A stretch of 64,000 bases of DNA from Pseudozobellia thermophila (GCF_900141855.1 NZ_FQYU01000002.1:682001-746000), one strand, 5' to 3'; shown: positions 18,418 to 27,269, numbered from the stretch's first letter. Program-made: numbers and translations. Notes: generated by a model not told the origin, from the letters alone.

Positions 18418-18685
18418 TTTGCAACAACATTTCGGTCCACTTTTGACAATTTTGGATCTTAAAACCAAAGGCCTTATCAACAAAACCAAGAATCGATATG
18501 GGGAGCTTTTACCTTCCTTTGTTAAAATGGGGATGCCGCGAAAAAGAAGAATGGCCGTTGAAAGGATTTTAGAAAACAAGCATCCCGCCCTGAAAATCGA
18601 CCCGACGTTTTACCTCCACCAATAAAGGCCTTGTACCCCTTATCTTGCGGGCCTTGTTAAGAAAAGCTCCTTACCTATCGGGAGC

Positions 18686-20119
18686 CTATCCATTTTTAGA
18701 GGTCATCACGAGTACCCAGTCATTGCCGTCCCGAGGTTCCCCGGGGGGGTCGAACTCGCGTACCCCCGTATTTTCAACGGTTCCGATGTCGATGCTTTTA
18801 CCCGTACGCGGATCATACCACCTAGCTTCAATTGCATCGCCCGAAATTTTGCCCATGTTTATTTTTAGCAACCTTCCGTTATAGGTATAGATTAAGGCAT
18901 ACCCCTTTCCCCGCGTGGCTACCAGATAGTTGTATTTTTCTCCTTGGTCGGCGACCAACGATTGGTCGGGTATACGTTCAAGGTAGGGATAATGCAACAT
19001 CAGGTTCTTCAAGTGTATCATTTGACCGGAACCGGTGCTATGTAGGGCATCGTACCACAACTCCTTGTTGCCATAGGCGGCTTTGTCATTTGTCCTGTAC
19101 ATTTGCATTACCGCACTATGGCCATAGGTAAATCCGGCCGCTCCCGCAAAGACCGACCAATAGCCATATCGCCTTAAATCATCGGCTGTCCAAAGCGGCT
19201 GTAGCGTGTCGTGAAGGCCTTGGGGAATTCCCTCATAGGAAGGCTCCCCGTCCAAGGTAGGCCTAATGGGACTTAAGCCGTACCCTTCTTCGATATACCG
19301 CCACGTGTCTTGTCCGTAGCCACGCGGACTATCGTCTTGATCGTATCGCCTATGCCCCCCTTGAAACATGTTAAAATCCAACCACGACGCTTCATTGAAC
19401 CAATCAATGGATTGCATACGGCCAAATGGATGAAACGTCATCAACTTATCTGGATCACCCGCTTTTAGGGTATTGCCGATGGTATGCCACACCTCGGTTT
19501 TTTGGTCGCCGTGCGTATCACCGCCGTTCAACCAAATGATATTGTTTTTCGACCTATACCGATCGGCCAAAAAACGGGCATATGCCTCGGCTTCGTCTTG
19601 GCTTACCCCTCCTCCCTTGACATTGGTTCCCCATACCGGTACCAAGGCCATATACAGGCCTTTTTTCTCAGCCAGGTCAACGGTATAATCCACATGGTCC
19701 CAAAAATCATAGGCTGCTTGATCACTGGGGTCGTTGCCCGGTGTAACCAAGGGTTTTGAAACGTTCTGGCCCACCAAGGCCGAATCACCGTATACATTGG
19801 CCATGTCCAAAGAATGCAAGGTCATTACCTGAATTACGTTAAACCCCTTTTGTTTTCGGTCTTCCAAATAGGTTTCGATTTCCTCCCTGTTCAATTTTTT
19901 AAAAAGCAGCCATGCCGTATCGCCCAACCAAAAGAAGGGTTCGTTTTTCCCGGTTATAAAATACCGGTTGTTTTCCGATATTTTAAGTTTAGGAAGCCCT
20001 TCTTCCTTTTGGCCCGTAGGTTGCCGGGTCTCCTCGCGTGATGTCTTACATGCCCAAACCACACAAACCGCGACCACGGTGCTTAGAAGTAATTTTATCC
20101 TCTTGTACGATAGTTCCAT
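18686..20119 (-). CDS. GH140-like (DUF4038) glycosidase, lipoprotein
   Basis: This 477-aa lipoprotein (lipobox VVWAC, Cys24) has the DUF4038 TIM barrel followed by a small C-terminal beta domain, the layout of GH140. The putative acid Asp201 lies in IIWLNGGDTHG and the putative nucleophile Glu292 in LDGEPSYEG, in the same order and similar spacing as in the characterised apiosidase of Bacteroides rhamnogalacturonan-II degradation. The family also contains many members of unknown specificity. Nothing else here points to apiose, so its target is open. It follows the GH78-like gene by 72 bp and is likely cotranscribed with it. Confidence 0.78.
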   Translation of the reverse strand: MELSYKRIKLLLSTVVAVCVVWACKTSREETRQPTGQKEEGLPKLKISENNRYFITGKNEPFFWLGDTAWLLFKKLNREEIETYLEDRKQKGFNVIQVMTLHSLDMANVYGDSALVGQNVSKPLVTPGNDPSDQAAYDFWDHVDYTVDLAEKKGLYMALVPVWGTNVKGGGVSQDEAEAYARFLADRYRSKNNIIWLNGGDTHGDQKTEVWHTIGNTLKAGDPDKLMTFHPFGRMQSIDWFNEASWLDFNMFQGGHRRYDQDDSPRGYGQDTWRYIEEGYGLSPIRPTLDGEPSYEGIPQGLHDTLQPLWTADDLRRYGYWSVFAGAAGFTYGHSAVMQMYRTNDKAAYGNKELWYDALHSTGSGQMIHLKNLMLHYPYLERIPDQSLVADQGEKYNYLVATRGKGYALIYTYNGRLLKINMGKISGDAIEARWYDPRTGKSIDIGTVENTGVREFDPPGEPRDGNDWVLVMTSKNG

Positions 20120-20146
20120 CTTAGCTGTATTTAAATTTGTTTTTTT

Positions 20147-20159
20147 GCCCCAATGGGGC
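20147..20159. promoter_or_regulatory. GC-rich hairpin in the leader of the GH140-like gene
   Basis: GCCCC-AAT-GGGGC can form a tight 5-bp stem 28 nt upstream of the GH140-like start and 33 nt after the GH78-like stop. On the minus strand it is followed by A residues, not Ts, so it is not a terminator. It may mark a processing or stability element within the transcript. Confidence 0.3.
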
Positions 20160-20191
20160 CCTAATATTCTCCTAATGCGTTTAAGCCGCCA

Positions 20192-22396
20192 TCATTTTAC
20201 GGCCTTATATGAGATTTGATAATTGATGCCCGCTTCCAAGTCTATTTGATATGCGTTGACGTCCAGCTTTTTTATTGTACCCTTATTGGTCTTTGGCGTC
20301 GTCCTACTCTTTATGATCAATTTTCCCCTGCCTTCATCGGATTTCACGTGAATTTCCCGTTCGGTACACCTCAGTGAAATTTCACCATTGGGAGTAGGCA
20401 CTTTACCTTCCATCCATTTTAACCCTCCCAGGTTTGGCTCTATTATATAATCGCCATAGCCGGGGGATATGGGCTTGACCCCTAGATAGTATTTTCCGAA
20501 GAGGTAAACGGGACTGGCTCCCCAAGCGTGGCACAGGCTTTTGCCATAGGGTCGGCCATACATGGCGAGATGTTCTTTCCCCTGTTCGGTCGGGTCGTAT
20601 TTCTCCCAAAACGATGTGGCGCCCAAATCGAGCATCCCGCCCCAATAGTCGCGTATTTCATCAAGTACAAACTCTTGTTCCCCCAAGGCACATAGGGCCT
20701 CCAACTCGTAAAAGCGCATATAGGGGGTAGTGATTTTAAGAATATTGTCGTTGAGCAATACATTCTGTTTGACACTTTGCTTCTGTTCCCCATCGAAATA
20801 GTCGAAGAATATACCGAACATATTGGCATAGCGGGTTATGTCGTCCACTACCTTGCCATCCAAACGCTGGTGCATCATTACGTTTTTTGTATCGGACCAA
20901 AAGACATCGAAGAGTTTTTCCTTTGTTTTGTCCGCAAGCGACCGATAGCGCTCCCTACCTTCGGTATCACCAGCTATTTCCGCACTCAATGCCATTGCCT
21001 CCAGGCTTCTGGCCAGCAACATTTGCTCAAAGCTGATTTCGCCGGTCTTTGTCAGGCCATCGGCCCAATCTATAAAGACCCAATCTCCCGCAAGTGGTTC
21101 CAAAAACCCGTCTTCATTGCGTCGGCCGAGACAGTATTCCATCAAACTCTTCATTCGAGGATAAAAGTCTTGGATAAAACTCTCGTCGCCGGTATATAGG
21201 TAGTAATCGTAGATACCCACAAACCAATACAGCGAATAATCCATAATGGTATTGATGTGGGCGGTAACGGGATCCTTGCCCCGCAATGCCAATAAGGTTC
21301 TGCGTACAGAGGGCGAATCGAAGAAAAGGTAATAGTTCATCAGGTAGCTTTGGTGGGCGTCGCCGGACCACACCCAACGGTCGCGCTTGATCCCATCGAG
21401 AAAAAATTCCCGGGTGTTCAGATGCAGGGTATAGGCCGATACATCCCAGATCTCGTTCAGCAAATCGTCTGAACAGCGGAATTGCCCCCGATATTCAACA
21501 GGCAAATATTCGTATAACATCGATATGGAATCGTAGGCTACGCTCGCATCGGATTGGACCTGCACATACCGGAAGGCCTTCGATTGCCCAACCGTATAAT
21601 CGGATGCTTCGGCCTGATCGAAACTGAGATGGTCAAGTGTTTCGCATCTCAGGGAATCCAAGGCCTCTTCGCGGGATTCCCCATAGTACAGTGCAATTTT
21701 TCCCTTGCCCTTGACCCCATGGAGCTTGACATACCCGAAGGTTTCCTTACCAAAGTCCACAAGATGTCCGGAACCTACCGCTTCGGTTTTTTTTGCTCCC
21801 ATAGGCTCGGTAGGCAAACGGAATTCAGAGGGTTTGTTATCGGGCGCGTCAAAATTCCACATCCCGGCCGGGATCCAAGGCGTTCCCGATTGATGGGGAA
21901 TTCCATTTTCATCGATCCATTGCTTGTCCTCATGGGTCGTCAGCCATGTATTGTCGGAGTTCAAGTAGGTACCGTCAACATAAATGGCCGGTAGGGTTTC
22001 TTGATTGTATACCCTTAAAACGATCTTGTGCTTGCCAGCCGGAACTGTAAACTTCTTGGGTCGGCCATGCACCAAGACATCGTCTATCAAAAGCATAAAC
22101 CGTCCTTCGGTATAAAGGGTCACTTCATCGGGCTCGGGCAGTTCCAGCTCTTTTTGAAAGGTTACCAAGGCATAGGGACTGTAATACCGCCACAGGGGAG
22201 GAAGTACGGCTTCCCGTTCGGTTCTTCGGGCCTGCATTTTATTGCTAAGCCATATTTCATAATCGCCCGGATACCAAATCCATGTGGCTTCTTGATCGGT
22301 ATTCTGGGATGAAACCCTCCCCGGCACCAAAAAGACAACGAACAGCGCCAAGAAACATAACATACGAAGAAGCCTCAAATTCAATTGGTAAAACAT
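20192..22396 (-). CDS. GH78-like alpha-L-rhamnosidase family protein
   Basis: This 734-aa secreted protein (signal peptide about 1-30, RVSSQ) follows the GH78 layout: N-terminal beta domains with a carbohydrate-binding-like jelly roll (about 35-300), an (alpha/alpha)6 barrel (about 305-640) and a C-terminal beta-sandwich (about 645-734). The family motif is DGIKRDRWVWSGDAHQS (Asp334, Asp339, Asp346) and the later GATSFWEKYDP carries the second catalytic carboxylate (Glu). GH78 enzymes remove terminal alpha-L-rhamnose, but many divergent members act on other sugars. No rhamnose-catabolic genes lie here, so another 6-deoxysugar or a minor rhamnose branch is possible. Confidence 0.85.
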   Translation of the reverse strand: MFYQLNLRLLRMLCFLALFVVFLVPGRVSSQNTDQEATWIWYPGDYEIWLSNKMQARRTEREAVLPPLWRYYSPYALVTFQKELELPEPDEVTLYTEGRFMLLIDDVLVHGRPKKFTVPAGKHKIVLRVYNQETLPAIYVDGTYLNSDNTWLTTHEDKQWIDENGIPHQSGTPWIPAGMWNFDAPDNKPSEFRLPTEPMGAKKTEAVGSGHLVDFGKETFGYVKLHGVKGKGKIALYYGESREEALDSLRCETLDHLSFDQAEASDYTVGQSKAFRYVQVQSDASVAYDSISMLYEYLPVEYRGQFRCSDDLLNEIWDVSAYTLHLNTREFFLDGIKRDRWVWSGDAHQSYLMNYYLFFDSPSVRRTLLALRGKDPVTAHINTIMDYSLYWFVGIYDYYLYTGDESFIQDFYPRMKSLMEYCLGRRNEDGFLEPLAGDWVFIDWADGLTKTGEISFEQMLLARSLEAMALSAEIAGDTEGRERYRSLADKTKEKLFDVFWSDTKNVMMHQRLDGKVVDDITRYANMFGIFFDYFDGEQKQSVKQNVLLNDNILKITTPYMRFYELEALCALGEQEFVLDEIRDYWGGMLDLGATSFWEKYDPTEQGKEHLAMYGRPYGKSLCHAWGASPVYLFGKYYLGVKPISPGYGDYIIEPNLGGLKWMEGKVPTPNGEISLRCTEREIHVKSDEGRGKLIIKSRTTPKTNKGTIKKLDVNAYQIDLEAGINYQISYKAVK

Positions 22397-22893
22397 AGCA
22401 CCCTATTTTAGTGGTTATCCTATTCCGTTTCGTTGTTTTTTACATCCTTCCCTTATCGATTACTTCCGACAAGACGAGGCGGCAAAGTAGCACGGGCAGA
22501 CATCGGTCATTTTTAAACCGGTCAAGGCGCCCCCATATCGGTACCTGAACACTTCTTGCTCTACGCAAGATACCCTACAAACAGAAACAATAATAAAAAT
22601 TAATAAAAAAACAAAAATATAAAAAGATAATAGTAAAGAAAGGATTGACCAAGGATTTTTTACAGGGAAGCTCCCAAAGCCGTACCGGGTGTCATTTTCC
22701 ATGATGGCCAACCGCAAAGGAACCCTTGCCATCGGTCGCCAGCATGTACACCCACCGATGATGTTGGTCTTAATAGGTATAGCATCAAAACTTAAACCAT
22801 TAGAAGCAACACCCGTGATGGTATTCCCCTACCTTCGGACAAGTCAATAGGATGAAAGTGATTTTTTGTTTACCCAAGGAAAAAAAACGCCGT
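22397..22893. other. Divergent intergenic region between GH78-like and receiver genes
   Basis: About 0.5 kb with a strongly A-rich core (about 22590-22640). It must contain the promoter of the GH78-GH140 transcript (minus) and that of the receiver gene (plus). A TATTTTTG box on the minus strand (22619 to 22612) is a weak -7 match, without a well-placed -33 box. A 90-codon minus-strand ORF (22460-22732) crosses the A-rich core and looks fortuitous. I see nothing else. Confidence 0.5.
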
Positions 22894-23340
22894 ATGGATT
22901 CGATAAGCCCAAATGTTCAGACCGTATATTTAGTAGACGATGACCGTGAAGACCAAGAACTGTTTTCCGAAGCCTTGGAATTGGCCGATTCACATGTCGA
23001 CCTAAAGATATTCGATAATGGGGTTGACCTAATGGCGGACCTGTATTCGGGCCGTCCTTTGCCCGACTTGGTGTTTTTGGACCTCTACATGCCCCTGATG
23101 AACGGGGAAGAATGCCTTCGGGATATTCGCGAAAACGAGAAATTCGACAAGGTTCCCCTAATTATTTATTCCACCCTTCTCGATAGGGCAAAAATAGAAC
23201 ATTTGTTCTCCATCGGCGCCAATCGCTACCTCCATAAACCGTCTTCGTTCAAATCACTGGTCTACGCCTTGGAGCGTACCATGAACTCTGTTCGCAGGAA
23301 TAAACTTGGGGGTACGGCCATCATCAACATTGTCGGTTAA
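22894..23340 (+). CDS. Stand-alone response-regulator receiver protein (Rcp1-type)
   Basis: A receiver-only protein of 148 aa from the chosen ATG; an upstream in-frame ATG at 22852 would add 14 residues (MKVIFCLPKEKKRR) that are not part of the fold. Visible features are the acidic pocket YLVDDDREDQ, the phosphoacceptor Asp in LVFLDLYMPLMNG, and the Lys in YLHKPSS. The longer loop and DRED motif resemble Rcp1-like receivers that pair with histidine kinases lacking an attached receiver. No kinase gene is adjacent. It converges on fucP with 68 bp between stops. A role in controlling the fucose block is possible but unsupported beyond position. Confidence 0.85.
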   Translation: MDSISPNVQTVYLVDDDREDQELFSEALELADSHVDLKIFDNGVDLMADLYSGRPLPDLVFLDLYMPLMNGEECLRDIRENEKFDKVPLIIYSTLLDRAKIEHLFSIGANRYLHKPSSFKSLVYALERTMNSVRRNKLGGTAIINIVG

Positions 23341-23408
23341 ACGAAATGTCCATTCCCTCATATTTAAGCTTTCAATAGTGTTTTATCAGGAAGCGAAATT
23401 CCGTTCTC

Positions 23409-24728
23409 CTATTCCAGACCATAGGTCTTGTATGCCCTATAGCCATAAAAGGCCACTACAAAAAAGCAGAGCATCGGAAGAATAAACGAGAAGTTCACCT
23501 CAGGAACCCCCCATATGAGAACATCGCTATAGCCCGTTCCCCCAATGTCGAGGATAAGTCCTTGCAGCATGGGCATAAAGGCTCCCCCAACAATGGCCAT
23601 TACCAAGAATGCCGAAGCCGACTTGGCATCGTCGCCCAATCCGGACAGGGCTATTCCGTAAATCGTGGGGAACATCAATGACATACAGAAGGAAACCATC
23701 ACCAAAGAATACAGGCCGCCCATTCCCTCAATAAAGATGGTGCCGGCACAGAAAAGGATGGCCAGAATCGACAAGATCATCAACAGCTTTCCCGAATTGA
23801 TGAATTTTAAAAGGTAGGTACACAGAAACCGGCTCAATAGAAAGATCACCAAGGCGGCATAGGCATAGTTTACGGCATCCCTATTGTTGATCCCCAAGTT
23901 CTCGGCATACTGGTAGATGTAGGTCCAGCACATGATCTGCGCCCCTACATAGAACATTTGGGTCAACATGCCCCCTACGAAGCGTTCCTTTTTAAAAATC
24001 CGTTTGATCGACTCCCCCAGCCCCACCTGGTTTTCCTTTTTTCCCTCGGGCATCTTAACCAGGGCGATCAGCACAAACATCAGAATAACGAACAGCCCTA
24101 GGCCTACATAGGGGTTTCGTATGACCATCAGATCGGAAGTCTTGACCACGGCCTTTGCCGATTCGGACAGGGTCTCATATATATACGTGCCGTCGGCAGC
24201 GACATCGTCGGACTGCAAGGCCCCCAAAATAAACACCTGGGCCACAAAGAGTCCGGAAAGGGCCCCCAGTGGATTAAAGGCCTGGGCAAGGTTCAAACGC
24301 TGTGTGGCCGTTTCTTCGGGTCCCATGGCCAAAATATAGGGATTGGCCGTAGTTTCCAAAAAGGCAAGGCCAAAGGTGAGCACATAGAGGGCCAAAAGAA
24401 AGAACAGGTAATTCTCCAATTCGGCGGCCGGATAAAACATCAGTGCCCCTATGGCGTATAGGGCAAGCCCTACCAGGATACCGACCTTGTAACTGAATTT
24501 CTTCACGACATAGGCCGCGGGCAAGGCCATGGTAAAATACCCCCCATAGAAGGCCGCCTGAACCCAGGAAGCCTGGGTATTGTTCAACTCCAGTACTCTT
24601 TTGAAGGCCGCCACCATGGGATTGGTGATGTCGTTGGCAAAGCCCCAAAGGGCAAACAGGGAAGTAATCAATAAAAAAGGTATAAACAGTTCCTTGGGAA
24701 CTACTGCAGGTTTTTGGTTGTTTTTCAT
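23409..24728 (-). CDS. fucP: L-fucose:H+ symporter family permease
   Basis: This 439-aa, 12-transmembrane-helix protein belongs to the FucP branch of the major facilitator superfamily. The N-terminal helices carry the family pattern ALWGFANDITNPMVAAFKRVLELNNTQASWVQAAFYGGY, followed by LAFLETTANPYIL and RLNLAQAFNPLGA, both typical of FucP. It would import free L-fucose across the inner membrane using the proton gradient. It is the last gene of the fucose block, after L-fucose dehydrogenase, which supports fucose over related substrates such as glucose, galactose or N-acetylglucosamine used by other FucP-family members. Confidence 0.9.
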   Translation of the reverse strand: MKNNQKPAVVPKELFIPFLLITSLFALWGFANDITNPMVAAFKRVLELNNTQASWVQAAFYGGYFTMALPAAYVVKKFSYKVGILVGLALYAIGALMFYPAAELENYLFFLLALYVLTFGLAFLETTANPYILAMGPEETATQRLNLAQAFNPLGALSGLFVAQVFILGALQSDDVAADGTYIYETLSESAKAVVKTSDLMVIRNPYVGLGLFVILMFVLIALVKMPEGKKENQVGLGESIKRIFKKERFVGGMLTQMFYVGAQIMCWTYIYQYAENLGINNRDAVNYAYAALVIFLLSRFLCTYLLKFINSGKLLMILSILAILFCAGTIFIEGMGGLYSLVMVSFCMSLMFPTIYGIALSGLGDDAKSASAFLVMAIVGGAFMPMLQGLILDIGGTGYSDVLIWGVPEVNFSFILPMLCFFVVAFYGYRAYKTYGLE

Positions 24729-24741
24729 GGTAGGTAGTAGT

Positions 24742-24798
24742 TTAAGTTGTGAGTGCCTGGTTGAGTTGGGGGCACCCGGTTAAGTTGTGAGTGCCCGA
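24742..24798 (-). repeat. Three tandem 19-bp repeats across the fucose dehydrogenase stop codon
   Basis: Units lie at 24742-24760, 24761-24779 and 24780-24798. The first and third are nearly identical (TTAAGTTGTGAGTGCC then TGG or CGA); the middle one is diverged (TTGAGTTGGGGGCACCCGG). The third unit contains the stop codon and last codons of the L-fucose dehydrogenase gene; the other two fill the spacer before fucP. This looks like a slippage duplication of the gene end that set the intergenic spacing. Confidence 0.75.
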
Positions 24799-25565
24799 TC
24801 CAAATGCGTGTATCCTCCGTCTACAAAAATCAACTGCCCTGTGGTATGGCTTGACAGGTCGGATAGGAGAAATACTACCGTATTGGCTATTTCGGATGCC
24901 TCCGTCATGCGCTTGCCCAATGGTATCTTATCGGTAATGGACTTCAGTTTTTTCTCCGGTTCGGGAAAAGTACTGATCCACCTTTCGTAAAGCGGGGTAT
25001 AGCACTCGGCAACGATGACGGCGTTTACCCTGATGTCATAGGGCAAAAGCTCTACGGCCCACTCCCGGGTCAAGGCGTTTCTGCCCCCGTTGGAAGCCGC
25101 ATAGCCCGATGTGCCCCCTTGGCCCGTAACCGAGGTCTTTGAGCCTATATTGACAATGGCCCCCTTGCTCTTTTTAAGTTCGGGAAGGGCATAATGCGCC
25201 ATGAGGTAATAATGGACCAAACTTTTGTGGAGGGAGGCGATAAAGTCTTCATAGCTTCCGTTTTCAAGTCCGACCCCATCGTTGACCCCGGCGTTGTTAA
25301 CCAGGCCGTCTATTCTTCCGAATCGGTCAACGACCTGTTCAACGGCCTTTTTGCATTGTTCCGGATCCGTCAACTCGGCAAAGGCAAAGCCCACTTGGCC
25401 ACCGTTCTTTTCAATTTCCTTGGCAACCCCGATAATGTTCGGTTTGTTCCGTCCGATAATATAGGGTATGGCCCCTTCGTTCGATAAGGCCTGGCTGATC
25501 GCAAGGCCAATGCCCTTTGAACCACCGGTAACGATGATGACTTTGTCTTTTAAGTTTAAATCCAT
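24780..25565 (-). CDS. L-fucose dehydrogenase (SDR family) with Asn at the catalytic Lys position
   Basis: This 261-aa Rossmann-fold short-chain dehydrogenase oxidises L-fucose to L-fuconolactone with NAD(P)+, the first step of non-phosphorylative fucose breakdown. The N-terminus (MDLNLKDKVIIVTGG), the middle (GLVNNAGVNDGVGLENG, LVHYYLMAHYALP) and the C-terminal signature (TTGQLIFVDGGYTHLDRALT) match proteobacterial L-fucose dehydrogenases closely. The nucleotide-binding motif TGGSKGIG (13-20), NNAG (90-93) and catalytic Ser142 and Tyr155 are present. The YxxxK motif reads YAASN: codon AAC gives Asn159 where Lys is expected. It lies 10 bp after the FAH-family gene within the fucose block. Confidence 0.85.
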   Translation of the reverse strand: MDLNLKDKVIIVTGGSKGIGLAISQALSNEGAIPYIIGRNKPNIIGVAKEIEKNGGQVGFAFAELTDPEQCKKAVEQVVDRFGRIDGLVNNAGVNDGVGLENGSYEDFIASLHKSLVHYYLMAHYALPELKKSKGAIVNIGSKTSVTGQGGTSGYAASNGGRNALTREWAVELLPYDIRVNAVIVAECYTPLYERWISTFPEPEKKLKSITDKIPLGKRMTEASEIANTVVFLLSDLSSHTTGQLIFVDGGYTHLDRALTT

Positions 25566-25575
25566 TTTCCTCTAT

Positions 25576-26430
25576 TTATTGATATGCCTTTACATGTTGT
25601 TTTGAGCTGCCCAATCCCTCGATACCCAGCTCAACGACATCGCCGGCCTTAAGGTATTTTGGCGGGTCAAAGCCCAAGCCTACCCCTGAGGGTGTTCCGG
25701 TAGAAATAATATCCCCGGGCAATAAGGTCATAAACTGACTGATATAGCTGACCACTTCCTGAATGTTGAAGATAAAGTCGGAAGTGTTGCTGTCTTGAAG
25801 GGTCTCCCCGTTCAACTTGAGCCATAGGTCCAGGTTGTTCGGGTCCTCGATCTCGTCCGCCGTAGCGATAAACGGCCCTATAGGGGCGAAGGTATCACAT
25901 CCTTTTCCCTTGCACCATTGGCCTTCCCGCTCTATTTGAAAGGCGCGCTCGCTATAGTCGTTGTGCAGTACATAACCGGCGACATGGGCCAAAGCGTCTT
26001 TTTCCTCTACATAGGAGGCCTTTTTGCCGATAACGACGGCCAGCTCAACCTCCCAATCGGTCTTTTGGCTATTCTTGGGTATGACAAGGTCGTCATTGGG
26101 GCCGACAATGGCCGAGGTCGATTTAAAGAAGAGTACGGGTTCTTTCGGGATCGCCATACCGCTTTCTGCCGCGTGTTTGGCATAATTGAGACCTACACAG
26201 ACGATTTTGGACGGACGCGCCAAAGGGGGACCTAAACGTACATCGTTCGACACGACGGGGCAATTTTCCTGGTTCTTACCGAGCCATTCCTTTAAGCGGG
26301 CAATGCCATCGCCTCCAAAAAATTCCTCGGTGTAATCCGATATAAACTCCGAAACATCCAATCGGGTCCCGTTTTCCAATTGAACCCCGGGCTTTTCAGC
26401 ACCTGTACTTCCAAATCTGATTAACTTCAT
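25576..26430 (-). CDS. FAH-family 2,4-diketo-3-deoxy-L-fuconate hydrolase (likely)
   Basis: This 284-aa protein belongs to the fumarylacetoacetate hydrolase superfamily. The core (about 72-280) shows KIVCVGLNYAKHAAE, the metal-binding DWEVELAVVIGK (Glu127, Glu129), HNDYSER (Asp158) and the closing DIISTGTPSGVG. Family members cleave C-C bonds in beta-diketo acids. In fucose and rhamnose oxidation a protein of this type splits 2,4-diketo-3-deoxy-L-fuconate into pyruvate and L-lactate, and its place between L-fucose dehydrogenase and the second SDR supports that. FAH proteins are hard to assign by sequence alone, so the reaction is inferred from the neighbours. Confidence 0.8.
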   Translation of the reverse strand: MKLIRFGSTGAEKPGVQLENGTRLDVSEFISDYTEEFFGGDGIARLKEWLGKNQENCPVVSNDVRLGPPLARPSKIVCVGLNYAKHAAESGMAIPKEPVLFFKSTSAIVGPNDDLVIPKNSQKTDWEVELAVVIGKKASYVEEKDALAHVAGYVLHNDYSERAFQIEREGQWCKGKGCDTFAPIGPFIATADEIEDPNNLDLWLKLNGETLQDSNTSDFIFNIQEVVSYISQFMTLLPGDIISTGTPSGVGLGFDPPKYLKAGDVVELGIEGLGSSKQHVKAYQ

Positions 26431-26486
26431 ATATGTCTTTTATATTTTAATTCGCTTGTATGTTTATTTTTTGGGCCCCGGTTATT

Positions 26487-27263
26487 CTACGAGCCGTTTA
26501 AGTTAATAAATCCTCCGTCTATGGGAAAATTGCTTCCCGTAACAAAGGAGGCCTCATCCGAACAGAGGTAGACGGCCAAATTAGCCACCTCTTCCGGTTT
26601 GGCCATACGGCCGATGGGCTGGGTCTTCGACAGCTTTTCGAACATTTCCTTTTCCTTGCCGGGATAATTTTTACTTATAAACCCATCCACAAATGGCGTA
26701 TGTACCCGGGCCGGGGAAATGCAATTGCACCTGATACCGTCCGCCAAATAATCCTTGGCCACGGAATAGGTCATGGTCAGAACGGCCCCCTTGGTCATCG
26801 AGTAGGCAAACCTATCGTTGATCCCCACCGACGATGCGATCGAGGCCATATTGACGATTACCCCCTTGGTTTTCTTTAACGATGCGATACCGGCTTGCAT
26901 ACAATTATAGACTCCCTTGATATTCACATTGTACAGGCGGTCCAAGTCTTCCTCGGTACATTTTTCCAAATTTCCCACGTGGGCGATGCCGGCATTGTTG
27001 ATCAGGATGTCGATTGGCCTTTCAGCGGTTATCGCCGTAAAAGCGGCCTTCACCTCTTCCTGTACGGCCACATTGCATCCATAAGTAAATGCGCTACCCC
27101 CCATATCCTTTATATGGGCCGCGGTATCCTCTGCATTTTCCTCGCTCATTTCCAAGATGTGGACAACGGCACCTTGTTCGGCAAGGGCCAGGCTAATGGC
27201 CTTACCGATACCGCTACCTCCACCGGTAACCACTGCCTGTTTGTTATTTAAACTAAACTTCAT
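26487..27263 (-). CDS. 2-keto-3-deoxy-L-fuconate dehydrogenase (SDR family, likely)
   Basis: This 258-aa classical SDR has TGGGSGIG (13-20), NNAG (89-92), and an intact YxxxK (Tyr154, Lys158 in FAYSMTKGA) with GGFINLNGS at the C-terminus. It differs from the neighbouring L-fucose dehydrogenase, so it probably catalyses the other dehydrogenation of the route, 2-keto-3-deoxy-L-fuconate to the 2,4-diketo acid. It starts 6 bp after the L-fuconate dehydratase stop and precedes the FAH gene, the order expected for these steps. Sequence alone cannot exclude other hydroxy-acid substrates. Confidence 0.8.
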   Translation of the reverse strand: MKFSLNNKQAVVTGGGSGIGKAISLALAEQGAVVHILEMSEENAEDTAAHIKDMGGSAFTYGCNVAVQEEVKAAFTAITAERPIDILINNAGIAHVGNLEKCTEEDLDRLYNVNIKGVYNCMQAGIASLKKTKGVIVNMASIASSVGINDRFAYSMTKGAVLTMTYSVAKDYLADGIRCNCISPARVHTPFVDGFISKNYPGKEKEMFEKLSKTQPIGRMAKPEEVANLAVYLCSDEASFVTGSNFPIDGGFINLNGS

Positions 27264-27269
27264 AGCTAT

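Larger units (their letters stand above)
18217..18685. other. Intergenic region upstream of SusC2
   Basis: A 469-bp stretch between the GH140-like stop and the SusC2 start. It contains the SusC2 promoter candidate, a leader inverted repeat and a cluster of palindromes (listed separately). A 78-codon plus-strand ORF with a TTG start (18389-18625) and a 65-codon minus-strand ORF (18382-18579) overlap each other; neither resembles a known family, and I do not call them genes. Confidence 0.6.

Noticed and set aside
18382-18625. Opposed small ORFs (65 and 78 codons) upstream of SusC2
   Set aside because: They overlap each other on opposite strands, the plus one needs a TTG start inside a palindrome, and neither has a known domain. 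Conservation in relatives would be needed to accept either.
22460-22732. 90-codon minus-strand ORF with a hydrophobic stretch
   Set aside because: The hydrophobic part comes from an A/T-rich run; Cys-rich end and position in a promoter region argue against a gene.
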